Assembly: GCF_031455195.1 (NCBI RefSeq) | Contig: NZ_JAVDSH010000002.1 | Location: 248,001 to 312,000 of the forward strand | Direction: 5' to 3' | From: Arthrobacter nitroguajacolicus_D | Lineage (GTDB): Bacteria; Actinomycetota; Actinomycetes; Actinomycetales; Micrococcaceae | DNA: 64,000 nucleotides | Shown here: positions 8,013 to 16,256 of the stretch, in pieces | Layout of the letters: every line of letters begins with the position of its first letter | How positions within the stretch are numbered: position 1 is the first letter of the stretch | Made by a program: the position numbers and the translations under genes | Notes under the pieces: generated by a model | Databases searched by the model: none | The model's input: the letters and a program-made list of their open reading frames with translations, nothing else | Told to the model about the DNA's origin: nothing

Positions 8013-8888
8013 ATGGGCGCGAACACCGCCGAAAACACCAACCTTCGTCTGAAGGCCGTACTGGACATCCTCGCTGAAAGCGTGTGGTCCGGGACTTCAC
8101 TGAACGCCGGGGAGGTATTGGCTGAGGCGATTGCCCGCGTTCCCTTCAACGACCACGAAGCGGAGCTCCTGAGTGGCGGCATCCCGCGCGGCCACAAGAC
8201 CCTGACGTCGGCTTCGGCGAAACTGGTCAAGGCCGGGTGGCTGGTCAAGGGCCGATCCGGGTGGACCATTCCCGAGGACGGCCTGCGCGCCACAGTCGCT
8301 TTCCCTGACGTGGCGGCTTTCGCGGCAGCGCTTGACGCCGGAACGCCGGTACCAGCCGACGTTCCAGTTCCGACGGCCCCGCCAGTGAAGCCTGCGGCGA
8401 AGAAGGCAGCAACCAAGCGGGCTGCAGCCAAGAAGGCGGCTCCTGATGAAGTGGCTGAGCCGAAGGTTGCCGCTGCCAAGGTGTCCGCACCGAGGGCCAA
8501 GGCTGCTGCAAAGGCTGAGCCGGCCGCAAAGAAGTCACCGCGCAAGGCGACTTCGAAAGCTGCGGCAGCTACCGCCGTCGAGACCGTGCCGCAGCCGGAC
8601 GCCGTCGCGGTGGCGGGCGACTTCAACACCATCCTGGGCGCACCCGAGGACTGGGCGCCGCAGTACGACGAAGCCCAGATGGAGTTCAACCCGCTGGTTC
8701 AGGTGTGGACGCTAACGGCTGATCTTCCGGCCGGGCACTACACCTACAAGATCGCCCTGAACCGTTCGTGGGATGAGAACTACGGTGCGTTCGGCGCCCG
8801 CGACGGTGCCAACCACGAGTTGAACCACGACGGCGGTCCCGTCACCATCACGTACAGCCACGTGACCCGGGACATCGTGATCGGCTAG
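8013..8888 (+). CDS. Winged-helix, Lys/Ala-rich linker and X25 (pullulanase-type) domain protein
   Basis: The protein has 291 residues in three parts. Residues 1-95 look like a small winged-helix DNA-binding fold (GHKTLTSASAKLVKAGWLVK then GRSGWTIPEDGLRAT). Residues about 115-195 are a low-complexity Ala/Lys/Pro linker (KPAAKKAATKRAAAKKAAP) like a histone H1 tail. Residues about 200-291 match the X25 domain of Bacillus pullulanases: VAVAGDFNTILGAPEDWAPQ, then PAGHYTYKIALNRSWDENYG and NHELNHDGGPVTITY. X25 domains normally sit in secreted glycosidases and bind glucans, but there is no signal peptide here. The joined architecture suggests a cytosolic protein linking DNA and glycogen or sugar, which is inference. 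A clear GAAGGAGAAG ribosome site precedes the ATG. Confidence 0.8.
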   Translation: MGANTAENTNLRLKAVLDILAESVWSGTSLNAGEVLAEAIARVPFNDHEAELLSGGIPRGHKTLTSASAKLVKAGWLVKGRSGWTIPEDGLRATVAFPDVAAFAAALDAGTPVPADVPVPTAPPVKPAAKKAATKRAAAKKAAPDEVAEPKVAAAKVSAPRAKAAAKAEPAAKKSPRKATSKAAAATAVETVPQPDAVAVAGDFNTILGAPEDWAPQYDEAQMEFNPLVQVWTLTADLPAGHYTYKIALNRSWDENYGAFGARDGANHELNHDGGPVTITYSHVTRDIVIG

Positions 8889-8981
8889 CTCTTTGGTTTG
8901 CTGGAACCCGACCTTGTTCGTGGCGCCTCCCGTTGTACGGGGCGCGTGACGGACAAGGGCGGGACTCGTTAAGGTGGGTCC

Positions 8982-9266
8982 ATGGAGGCAGACACGGTCC
9001 GGGTTACCGCGCGCATTTCGGGCATGGTGCAAGGCGTGGGTTTTCGCTACTGGACTGCTCGCAAAGCCGATGAACTGATGCTCACAGGGACTGTGCGGAA
9101 CGCTCCGGATGGTTCGGTGGAACTCGTAGCCGAAGGGTCCGTGGAACGTGTGGAGCGTTTCACGAGCTGGCTCAACTCCCCGCAGGCCCCGGGCCGGGTG
9201 GAGAACGTAGACTTTCAGGTTTCCGAGGCCACCGGGGAGTTCGACGACTTCCGGATCGTTGGGTAG
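8982..9266 (+). CDS. acyP: Acylphosphatase
   Basis: This 94-residue protein has the acylphosphatase signature GMVQGVGFRYW with the catalytic Arg, then LTGTVRNAPDGSVELVAEG with the catalytic Asn. It hydrolyses acyl phosphates such as 1,3-bisphosphoglycerate to carboxylate and phosphate. The length is normal for the family. AAGGTGG precedes the ATG. It converges with the vapC-like gene with a gap of 5 bp. Confidence 0.95.
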   Translation: MEADTVRVTARISGMVQGVGFRYWTARKADELMLTGTVRNAPDGSVELVAEGSVERVERFTSWLNSPQAPGRVENVDFQVSEATGEFDDFRIVG

Positions 9267-9271
9267 CAGCC

Positions 9272-9664
9272 CTAATTTCCCGGTGACGCAGTCATGAGCC
9301 CGGACTCCTTCGCAGCCATGAGCAGTTCCTGGTCATAGGCCACCACCGCGTCCGCCTGCAATCTGATGGCGGTTGCAAGATGGATTGCGTCTGCGCTCCG
9401 AAGTTGCCCGGGCAGGGCTGAGGCATACATCAGGTCCGAGCGGGTGACATCAACCAGATTGATGCCTGTTAGGACGTCGTTGACTTGGTCATAGGGCAGG
9501 TTGCGGCGGCGTGCTGCGCAATGAAGCTCGGTATAGAGGAGCATCGACGTCACTAAATGGCCTCCGCCCTCGCGGACGTCGTAGAGGTAGGCGGCCAGTG
9601 CCACGGATTCGCGTTCCTCCACCACAAGCTTCAGAATCGCAGATGTATCGGCGTAGACGATCAC
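9272..9664 (-). CDS. VapC-like PIN-domain toxin
   Basis: The protein has 130 residues with PIN-domain acidic residues in order: Asp in VYADTSAILKL (residue 5), Glu in LLYTELHCAARR (about 46), Asp in LRSADAIHLATA (about 91), and Asp in VAYDQELL (about 110). These form the Mg-dependent RNase site of VapC toxins. The gene starts with a GTG that overlaps the antitoxin stop as GTGA. It should cleave RNA when its partner is degraded. The target cannot be predicted. Confidence 0.9.
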   Translation of the reverse strand: MIVYADTSAILKLVVEERESVALAAYLYDVREGGGHLVTSMLLYTELHCAARRRNLPYDQVNDVLTGINLVDVTRSDLMYASALPGQLRSADAIHLATAIRLQADAVVAYDQELLMAAKESGLMTASPGN

Positions 9665-9927
9665 CGATCGCCACGCAGGTCGGCCAGAATCTCGGCCGTG
9701 GACATTTCACTCTGAACCCGCGGCAGGATCCGGTAGTCGACCGGCGAGGCAGAGGCGGGCCGTACGCTGCCAGCTCGAAGGAGACGCTCGAACGGAGATG
9801 CAGACGGCGGAATGAGGGTAGCGGCGATCTCGCCGTTGTTGGTGACGTCGATGACCTCACCGTTCTTGACGCGTTCGAGTATCTTGCTGCTTTGATTGCG
9901 CAGTTCGCGGTGCGGAATAGTTGTCAT
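9661..9927 (-). CDS. Phd/YefM-family antitoxin
   Basis: This 88-residue protein begins MTTIPHRELRNQSSKILERV and continues KNGEVIDVTNNGEIAATLIP, the Phd/YefM DNA-binding fold. Its C-terminal half (about 45-88) is the disordered toxin-binding region. It neutralises the PIN toxin, with which it overlaps by 4 bp. I chose the ATG at 9927, with GGAGG about 6 bp before it, over an in-frame start at 9987. A direct repeat CGTAGCA at 9938-9944 and 9947-9953 just upstream could be the autoregulatory operator. Confidence 0.88.
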   Translation of the reverse strand: MTTIPHRELRNQSSKILERVKNGEVIDVTNNGEIAATLIPPSASPFERLLRAGSVRPASASPVDYRILPRVQSEMSTAEILADLRGDR

Positions 9928-10002
9928 GGTTAGCCTCCGTAGCAATCGTAGCAGCCGAGAGCGATGAGCCTCGATAACATCGGCCAAAACGCAATCGGCG
10001 GA

Positions 10003-10896
10003 CTATGCAGTGGCGGAACCTGACGCGAGCGAGGTCCGCGTCGCCTCGATGTAGTGCTCCAACGGCTGCAGCGCAGGCTGCGACGAAGCATCCCGGACCG
10101 CGTCCGCGCCAACGGCATTCGCCGTCGCAAGGGCGTGTGAGTAATCAAGCCCAGCCTGGAGTGCCAGAACCAGGGCCGCACAGAAGGCATCCCCAGCTCC
10201 GATGGTGTTGGCTATGTCCGTGACTCGCACGGCAGGAGCTTCGGCCACCCTTTCGCCGTCGACGAAGATCGCCGAGCCGTCGCCACCGTACGTGACGGCG
10301 ACCAGCGGGGCGTCCGTCAGGGCCGGGATCAACTCATATTCGGTCTCGTTCACGATCACCAGGTGGCAGCGCTCCAGCAACTCCGGAATGAGGGGTGCCG
10401 CCGGGGCTGCGTTCAGTGCGAAGAATCCCTTGCTGGCCCGAGCTGCCTCGAGGGCAACGTCCTGGTCCACTTCCAGCTGGCACAACACGGCCTCGTCATC
10501 GCCGAAGCTCACGTCGGCCAGGCTCACGGACGCGTTGGCGCCGGGGCACACCACAATCTGGTTTTCGCCGTCGCTGTCCACCAGCACCAACGCGGTACCG
10601 GTAGCTTCGTCGACGGCGGCGATGTCGCTGATATCGACGCCGGCGCCAGCCATTGCGTCCAGAAGCGTGCGTCCGGCGTCATCCTGGCCGACGGCCCCCA
10701 CCATGCGTGAGCTGCCCGCGAGCCGGGCTGCGGCGACGGCCTGGTTGGCGCCCTTGCCACCGGGTTGCTGCCGCAGGACAGCCCCGCCCACGGTCTCGCC
10801 GGGCGAGGGGAGACGGCTGGCGGTGGCCGTGATGTCGAGGTTGATGCTGCCCACCACAGTGAGTGTGGGCGCAGAGGACTGAACGGGCGTGCTCAT
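10003..10896 (-). CDS. rbsK: Ribokinase (PfkB family)
   Basis: The protein has 297 residues. SINLDITATASRLPSPGETV and PGGKGANQAVAAARLAG form the N-terminal PfkB signature, and ANTIGAGDAFCAAL is the C-terminal signature with the catalytic Asp. It should phosphorylate ribose at O5. It is the second gene of a two-gene unit with the GntR regulator (23 bp gap). Together with the divergent transporter and nucleoside hydrolase it forms a nucleoside-use locus: uptake, hydrolysis to base and ribose, then ribose phosphorylation. The start is the ATG at 10896, with AAGGACC about 5 bp before it. An allied kinase such as pseudouridine kinase is possible but less fitting. Confidence 0.9.
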   Translation of the reverse strand: MSTPVQSSAPTLTVVGSINLDITATASRLPSPGETVGGAVLRQQPGGKGANQAVAAARLAGSSRMVGAVGQDDAGRTLLDAMAGAGVDISDIAAVDEATGTALVLVDSDGENQIVVCPGANASVSLADVSFGDDEAVLCQLEVDQDVALEAARASKGFFALNAAPAAPLIPELLERCHLVIVNETEYELIPALTDAPLVAVTYGGDGSAIFVDGERVAEAPAVRVTDIANTIGAGDAFCAALVLALQAGLDYSHALATANAVGADAVRDASSQPALQPLEHYIEATRTSLASGSATA

Positions 10897-10919
10897 GGGA
10901 GGTCCTTTTCGGGGAGGTT

Positions 10920-11693
10920 TCAGGAGGACTGGATGACGGAAAGGTGCCCGGCCTTGGCGGCCACGAGGCATTTGGCGAGGTAGAACGGGGAGCCGTTCCG
11001 GCGCACGTATTGGGTGAGGACCAGTACGGGATCGGACGGGCGGAGTCCCAGTAGCTTGGCTCGGCTTGGACCAGCCGTGCTGAGGCTGATTTCGCATTCG
11101 CCTGGGCCAAGGGTCACGCCGGGCAGTTCGCTCAGTACCTCCAGCAGCGTGGAGGCGGAAAGTGTTGGTGCTTCGGCGGCCTCAGCCAGCGGAGCCGCTT
11201 CGGGTATTTCCTGCGACACGTTTTCCTGCAGGTGGGCCACGGGTTCGCCGTCGCGGATGAGCACGCTTTCCCAGAACCAGACATCCTGGGCCGGCTCCAC
11301 GCCCACACCTGGCGCCACGAATTCCGAGGCCGGCTGTTTGATGGCCGCTACCCGCTTGACCTGGATGTCCTGGTCCGGCCCGCCGAGAAGCTGGTCGAAG
11401 GGCCGGATGTGTTCGATCCCAATCCGCGGCAGCGAGTCTGCCACGAAACGGCCAACCCCTCGGCGTGCGCGGGTGAGGCCGTCTTCTTCCAGCAGCATCA
11501 GCGCTTCGCGGATCACGGTACGGCTGACGTCCATCATGGTGCCCAGCTCTGTCTCCGTGGGAAGCAGCGAGCCCGGCGGCAGGATTTTGGTCCTGATGGC
11601 CTCGGCGATGCGGGAGTAGGCCGCGACGCGCAAGGGCTGCCCTGGTTGGGTGGCGATGGGTCGGGACAGGAATTTGACGGCGTTGTCTGTCAA
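10920..11693 (-). CDS. GntR-family transcriptional regulator (UTRA-type)
   Basis: The protein has 257 residues. The winged helix spans about 25-90, with LPTETELGTMMDVSRTVIRE as the recognition helix region. The C-terminal domain (about 100-257) ends PVLVLTQYVRRNGSPFYLA, like the UTRA ligand fold of the HutC subgroup. It heads a unit with ribokinase and is divergent from the MFS transporter, so it probably represses both until a nucleoside or ribose-derived ligand binds. A candidate operator lies at 11762-11775 between the two. Confidence 0.88.
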   Translation of the reverse strand: MTDNAVKFLSRPIATQPGQPLRVAAYSRIAEAIRTKILPPGSLLPTETELGTMMDVSRTVIREALMLLEEDGLTRARRGVGRFVADSLPRIGIEHIRPFDQLLGGPDQDIQVKRVAAIKQPASEFVAPGVGVEPAQDVWFWESVLIRDGEPVAHLQENVSQEIPEAAPLAEAAEAPTLSASTLLEVLSELPGVTLGPGECEISLSTAGPSRAKLLGLRPSDPVLVLTQYVRRNGSPFYLAKCLVAAKAGHLSVIQSS

Positions 11694-11761
11694 GGGTGCC
11701 TCACTCGGGATGGGTTACGGATACTGTACCGGATCGATGTGACAGGTTGCACAAGCTCGTA

Positions 11762-11775
11762 ATACATGCTTGTAT
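11762..11775. promoter_or_regulatory. Candidate GntR operator
   Basis: The palindrome ATACA-TGCT-TGTAT (5 bp arms, 4 bp spacer) lies between the divergent regulator and transporter genes. It overlaps TATAAC (11773-11778), a possible -10 box; the best -35 (TTGCAC at 11747-11752) is 20 bp away, which is long. Short AT-rich palindromes of this size are usual for GntR regulators. Assignment to this regulator is inference from position. Confidence 0.5.
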
Positions 11776-11828
11776 AACAACTCACATCTCGTGGCGCCGC
11801 CCCGCGCCCTCGGACAAAGGAGTTTGAT

Positions 11829-13289
11829 GTGAACATCCCCACCGCCACAGGCACGCAGGCTGTAGACCCGCAGTCCCCAGCCTCAGCCGACACCGGAGCA
11901 GCCGGCACAAAGACTGACGCGGGTCGCGTCCAGGGCAAGGCCGCCGCCCTGCTGATCACCACCCTGGTGCTTGCTGTCCTGGCGTTCCAGCTCAACGCCA
12001 GCATGATCACCCCGGCCCTCCCGCACATCGGCTCCTTCTTCGGTGAGTCCCCGGAAGCCGTAGCCCAAGTGCAATCCATGTTCTTCCTTGCCGGTGCCAT
12101 TTCAGGTCCAGTGATCGGGCGCTGGAGCGACTTCATCGGCCGGCGCAATGCACTCCTGCTGGTCCTGGCGATCATGGGTGCCGGTACGGTGCTGTGCATC
12201 TTCGCCCCGAGCCTGCCGTTGCTGGTGGCCGGCCGCTTCATGCAGGGTGTTTCAAGCGCCATCTTCGCTCTCTCCTACATCGTCCTGAACGAGTACCTGC
12301 CTGCCCGGCTCTTCGGTACATCCATCGGCATCATCGCTGCCATCAACGGTGGCGTCGGTGGCGTGGACGGCTACTTCGGCGGGCTCATGGCAGAGACCCT
12401 GGGCTTCCAGTCGATCTTCGTCGCCGTGCTGGTACTGGCCGCGATCGCCGTCGTCTGTGTCATCAAAGTGGTCCCGGGCGGTAAGTCCGCCGTCGCTCCG
12501 GGCCGGATGGACTGGTGGGGAGCGGGATCGCTGTCCGTGTTCCTGGTGTTCATCACCTACTTCGTGTCCACGGGTTCCTCCGCAGGCTGGACCTCACCGG
12601 CAGCTCTCGGCTTGCTGGCTGGCAGCATCGCGTCCTTCACGGCCTTCTGGCTCATCGAAAAGAAGCGCGAAACCCCGTTGGTTGCAGTCCACCACCTCCG
12701 TTCGCGCCAAGTGTGGCCCGTTATCGCCACCACCGTGCTGACGCTTGCCGGCATCTTCGCCATCATCAACTTCACCGTGGTGCTGCTCAGCCAGGACAAG
12801 GAAAACGGCTTCGGTCTCTCCGCGTCCGTTGCGGCGCTCCTGTTCCTCACCCCCGCCGCGTTGATCGGCGCGTTCGCTGCACCGCTGGCCGGTTGGATCG
12901 CCGACCGTCGCGGCTGGATCAAGACCGTTCGCGTTGGCACCGCCACCAGCCTCGCCTGTGCGATCGTGGCCGCACTGTTTGCGCACAACCAGGTCGCAGT
13001 CCTCATCGCCATCGCCGCGCTGGGCATCTTCTACAACGGCTTCTTCCTCACCGCCATCAACGGCCTGTCCGTCCTGCTTTCGCCCAAGGAAGCGCCGGCC
13101 GCGTTGCCGGGCATCAACGGCGCCTCTTTCGGGATCGGGGCGAGCCTCGGCGTCGTGATTGTTGCGCCGTTCGCCGGCTTGGGCACTGCGGCCGGCTACT
13201 CCACGGCCCTCTGGATTTCGGTGTCCATCACAGCGCTGGCGTTCATTGTTAGCCTGTTCATCGCAGCGCCGAAGGGCGAAAAGATCTAA
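11829..13289 (+). CDS. MFS transporter, likely nucleoside or ribose uptake
   Basis: The protein has 486 residues, with 12 to 14 hydrophobic segments after a 35-residue polar N-terminus. RWSDFIGRRNALLLVLAIMG is the loop 2-3 motif of the major facilitator superfamily, and a second copy occurs as WIADRRGWIKTVR. It is in the drug/H+ antiporter-like subgroup. Its neighbours (nucleoside hydrolase downstream, ribokinase and GntR divergent) suggest it imports nucleosides, which the family alone does not prove. AAAGGAG lies 7 bp before the GTG start. Confidence 0.85.
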   Translation: MNIPTATGTQAVDPQSPASADTGAAGTKTDAGRVQGKAAALLITTLVLAVLAFQLNASMITPALPHIGSFFGESPEAVAQVQSMFFLAGAISGPVIGRWSDFIGRRNALLLVLAIMGAGTVLCIFAPSLPLLVAGRFMQGVSSAIFALSYIVLNEYLPARLFGTSIGIIAAINGGVGGVDGYFGGLMAETLGFQSIFVAVLVLAAIAVVCVIKVVPGGKSAVAPGRMDWWGAGSLSVFLVFITYFVSTGSSAGWTSPAALGLLAGSIASFTAFWLIEKKRETPLVAVHHLRSRQVWPVIATTVLTLAGIFAIINFTVVLLSQDKENGFGLSASVAALLFLTPAALIGAFAAPLAGWIADRRGWIKTVRVGTATSLACAIVAALFAHNQVAVLIAIAALGIFYNGFFLTAINGLSVLLSPKEAPAALPGINGASFGIGASLGVVIVAPFAGLGTAAGYSTALWISVSITALAFIVSLFIAAPKGEKI

Positions 13290-13369
13290 CGCACGACGCC
13301 GGGCAGCACCTCCCGCATCCCGGCCCGCCGCCGATTCATTCCAGTCCGCTACACCTGAAACGAGAGATC

Positions 13370-14371
13370 ATGACCCAGCCCGCACCCTTCTTCCTCGACT
13401 GCGATACCGGCATCGACGACGCCCTCGCCCTCGCGTACCTCCTCGCCTCCCCGTTGGCGGAGCTCGTGGGTATCGGCACCGTGAGTGGCAACGTCAGTGC
13501 AGCCGGCGGGGCCCGGAACACCCTGGACCTGCTGAACCTGGCAGGCCACCCGGACATCCCCGTTGCCATCGGTGCGCACGATCCGCAGGTGGGTACGTTC
13601 CACGGCGGCGCTCCGCACGTGCACGGCGACAACGGCATCGGTGGTGTGGACCTGGCCCCGTCAGGCCGCGAACCGGTGGAAGCCACGGCTGCCGAACTGT
13701 TGGTGCAGCTGGCCCACCAGCACGCGGGGGAGCTGCGCCTGGTCGCGATCGGTCCGTTGACCAACATTGCCGAGGCCCTGCGACTGGAACCGAAACTGCC
13801 GGAACTGGTCGCGGAGATCACCATTATGGGTGGCGCCGCGCTGGCCCCGGGCAACATCACAGCCGTGGCCGAAGCGAACATTGCCAACGATCCCGAAGCT
13901 GCCGCCGAGGTTCTGGCCGCCGACTGGACCGTCACCATGGTGCCCTTGGACGTCACCATGACCAATGTCTTGGAGGAAAACCACCGTCAGGAGCTGCTCG
14001 CCACCGAACACCCGGTTTCGCAGGCCCTCGGTGAAATGCTGGGCTACTACTTCGGCTTCTACGTCGACATCTTTGGGCGTGCTTGCTCGGCAATGCACGA
14101 TCCCCTCGCCGCGGCCATCGCCGTCAGGGGAGTGGAGCTTGCCTTGGCTCCCACCGTTCGCGTCCAGGTGGACACAACGGATGGGCCCGGCCGCGGCCAG
14201 ACGGTCTGCGACCTCCGCGGACAGTACGCCGGTTTCCCGGAACAACGGGGCGCGCGCTGCCGGGTGGTGCTGTCCATCGGGGAGGACTTTGCTCCGCACC
14301 TGTTGGGCACCCTGCAGGCCGCTTGGCTCACGGAAGCTTCGCTTGAGGAATCCGTCGTGCCCGTCGCCTGA
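13370..14371 (+). CDS. Ribonucleoside hydrolase (IUNH family)
   Basis: This 333-residue protein has the calcium-binding signature FLDCDTGIDDALALAYLL at residues 8-25, with Asp residues at the start as in inosine-uridine nucleoside hydrolases. HVHGDNGIGGVDL, AIGPLTNIAEAL and ITIMGGAAL follow, and the late catalytic segment reads SAMHDPLAAA, with the active His. It splits nucleosides to free base and ribose. It lies 80 bp after the transporter on the same strand. Substrate breadth (purine or pyrimidine) cannot be told from these motifs. Confidence 0.92.
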   Translation: MTQPAPFFLDCDTGIDDALALAYLLASPLAELVGIGTVSGNVSAAGGARNTLDLLNLAGHPDIPVAIGAHDPQVGTFHGGAPHVHGDNGIGGVDLAPSGREPVEATAAELLVQLAHQHAGELRLVAIGPLTNIAEALRLEPKLPELVAEITIMGGAALAPGNITAVAEANIANDPEAAAEVLAADWTVTMVPLDVTMTNVLEENHRQELLATEHPVSQALGEMLGYYFGFYVDIFGRACSAMHDPLAAAIAVRGVELALAPTVRVQVDTTDGPGRGQTVCDLRGQYAGFPEQRGARCRVVLSIGEDFAPHLLGTLQAAWLTEASLEESVVPVA

Positions 14372-14392
14372 CTGCCGGGAGACTGAAGGATC

Positions 14393-14427
14393 GACGACGA
14401 CGGCGGCAGCGGACCGCCGTCGTCGTC
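14393..14427. terminator. 14-bp perfect hairpin between convergent genes
   Basis: GACGACGACGGCGG (14393-14406) pairs perfectly with 14414-14427 around the 7-base loop CAGCGGA. Being symmetrical, it can end transcription of both the nucleoside hydrolase and the opposing ArsR-SRPBCC operon. Confidence 0.8.
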
Positions 14428-14441
14428 CTCGTTTAAGGCGG

Positions 14442-15194
14442 TTACGCGTACATGAGGGAGCCGGGCGTGGTGAGTGTTTCGCCCGTCTCCAGCCAGGTCT
14501 TCAAGCCTGAAAGGATCATGGGCCAGCCGCCGTAGAGTTGGTCGTTGGCGCCCTCGCGGAGTTGATCGTGCGTGACGGTGAGGTGGCACGAATCGCCGAC
14601 GGGTTCGATCTCCCAGGTGATCCGTGACGTGCCCTCGGCCTTCACGTCCTCGCCCCACAGCGCGGTCATGGTCTGGACGAGCCGGCGCGGAGGATCAACC
14701 TCGATGTTTTCGCCCTCGCCCAGCGGCGCATCGGCTTTGGGGTTCCGCATTTCGAAGCGGCTCCCCGGAGTCCAGTCCGAGGTCAAGGTGTTTCCGAACT
14801 GGTACTTGCTCCGGATCTCGCTGTTGGTGATGGCCTCCCACAACCGCTCCGGCGTGGTCTTGATGTAAATCTCGAAGATCTTTTCCATGGGACTTTCCAA
14901 TCTGGATTTGAGGTCGCTGAGTGCAGCGGCCCATGGTTCTGCGAATTTACTCACCCAGCGGTCGTGGATGAGGCGGATGGGAACCGGGTTCAGGAAATGT
15001 AGTTTTTCGCGACCACGACGGCGGGTAACCACCAGCCCTGCATCTTCCAACAGTTTGAGGTGCTTGGCGATGCCGAAACGTGTCATCTCGAAGCGGGCTC
15101 CGAGCGCCGAGGCAGACTGGCCATCCTCGCGGAACAGTTCGTCCAGGAGTTCCCTGCGGGTGGGGTCTGCCAGCGCTTTGAACACGGTGTCCAT
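14442..15194 (-). CDS. ArsR regulator fused to an SRPBCC (AHSA1-like) domain
   Basis: The protein has 250 residues. The first 100 are an ArsR winged helix: VFKALADPTRRELLDELFRE, then FEMTRFGIAKHLKLLEDAGL and a wing GREKLHFLNP. Residues about 105-250 are an SRPBCC domain with EIYIKTTPERLWEAITNSEI, GEGENIEVDPPRRLVQTM and a C-terminal helix GGWPMILSGLKTWLETGE. AHSA1-like SRPBCC folds bind hydrophobic ligands, so this is likely a one-protein sensor-regulator. It is the last gene of an apparent three-gene minus-strand unit with DinB and VOC genes. I chose the ATG at 15194; the longer open frame upstream lacks homology. Confidence 0.88.
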   Translation of the reverse strand: MDTVFKALADPTRRELLDELFREDGQSASALGARFEMTRFGIAKHLKLLEDAGLVVTRRRGREKLHFLNPVPIRLIHDRWVSKFAEPWAAALSDLKSRLESPMEKIFEIYIKTTPERLWEAITNSEIRSKYQFGNTLTSDWTPGSRFEMRNPKADAPLGEGENIEVDPPRRLVQTMTALWGEDVKAEGTSRITWEIEPVGDSCHLTVTHDQLREGANDQLYGGWPMILSGLKTWLETGETLTTPGSLMYA

Positions 15195-15256
15195 GGCTTC
15201 AGAATAGGTGACTGTTTGGTCACGTGTCAACGGTTTTCGGTGGAACTCGATCCGGC

Positions 15257-15754
15257 CTACGCGTCGGCGTGGGTGATCTGTTCGCGCAGAATGTCCGCAT
15301 GCCCGCAGTGCTGCGCGAGCTCCCGCAGCATGTGCAGGTACACCCATCGCAGCGGGAGTGGGCCGCGGCGGTTTCCGAGGACAAGATCGTCCAAGCTCAG
15401 CTGCGCCGCCGCTCTCCTGGATGCTTCGCACGCCTCCACATGGGCTGCCCGAATGCTGGCGACGGTGTCCTGGTCATCCAGGATGAACGACTCGTCAGGC
15501 GACGCCGGGATGCCAATGTCCGCGCGGGACCTGCCAGAGATCGCTTCGTCGAACCACACCTTTTCCACGAAGGTGGCGTGCTTCACCAAACCCAGCAGGG
15601 TGGTGCGGGAGGGGACCAGCCGCCGTCGTGCCTGCTCTTCGGTGAGCCCCTCAAGACTGGCGTTCAGCGCCCAACGGTGTTCGTCCAGGAAGGTATCGAA
15701 CTGGACCCGTTCGCTGTTGTTGATGACGTCCTCCGTTGACGTTGGCGTGCTCAT
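15257..15754 (-). CDS. DinB/DUF664-family protein
   Basis: This 165-residue, mostly helical protein has the DinB four-helix-bundle pattern. FLDEHRWALNASLEGLTEEQ, LLGLVKHATFVEKVWF (His 1), and LRWVYLHMLRELAQHCGHAD (His 2 and 3) supply the three metal-binding His residues of DUF664. Members include mycothiol- and bacillithiol-dependent transferases, but this subgroup is not assigned. Its start overlaps the stop of the VOC gene by 4 bp (ATGA), so they are translated together. Confidence 0.85.
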   Translation of the reverse strand: MSTPTSTEDVINNSERVQFDTFLDEHRWALNASLEGLTEEQARRRLVPSRTTLLGLVKHATFVEKVWFDEAISGRSRADIGIPASPDESFILDDQDTVASIRAAHVEACEASRRAAAQLSLDDLVLGNRRGPLPLRWVYLHMLRELAQHCGHADILREQITHADA

Positions 15755-16182
15755 CCGAAAACCACCGTGCCGTCGTCGTTGATTTTCCAACCGGGGTTGT
15801 GCGCGACTTCCCAGACGATGCCGTTCGGGTCCTTCACGTGGCCATGGAAGATGCCACCAAACGCACCGGCCTGGGCGGGTTTCACCACCGTGGCGCCAGC
15901 AGCCACCAAGGCATCGATGGTGGTGGGCACCTCCGCCGCGCTGCCGACATTGTGGGAGAGCGTGACCCCGCTGACTCCGGACGTGGCGGTGGCGTTGTTG
16001 AGGTCCTGATCGAACTTTTCGGCGTCGAACAGGCCGAGCATCAGCCCCGGCGCAACCTGGAAAAAGAGGATCTCGCCAGGGACATCCATGAGTGGGTCCC
16101 ACCCGAGGCCGACCTTGTAGAACTTGCGGGCGGCGTCGAGGTCCGGCGTGGCAAACGTGATGAAGTGCAGTTGCTGGTCCAT
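15751..16182 (-). CDS. VOC-family (glyoxalase/bleomycin resistance-like) protein
   Basis: The protein has 143 residues with the two beta-alpha-beta-beta-beta modules of the vicinal oxygen chelate fold: HFITFATPDLDAARKFYKVG at the start and IHG/HVKDPNGIVWEVAHNP near the end, which supplies the Glu ligand. The substrate is unknown. I chose the ATG at 16182, where the fold begins; an in-frame start at 16236 would add 18 unconserved residues. It leads a unit with the DinB gene. Confidence 0.85.
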   Translation of the reverse strand: MDQQLHFITFATPDLDAARKFYKVGLGWDPLMDVPGEILFFQVAPGLMLGLFDAEKFDQDLNNATATSGVSGVTLSHNVGSAAEVPTTIDALVAAGATVVKPAQAGAFGGIFHGHVKDPNGIVWEVAHNPGWKINDDGTVVFG

Positions 16183-16256
16183 ACGGGAATAGTAGCGAGA
16201 GGGTACGGCGGCCTGTCCTGTTGAGTGCCCGTCCAAGCCGGTGGGAGGATGGAGCA

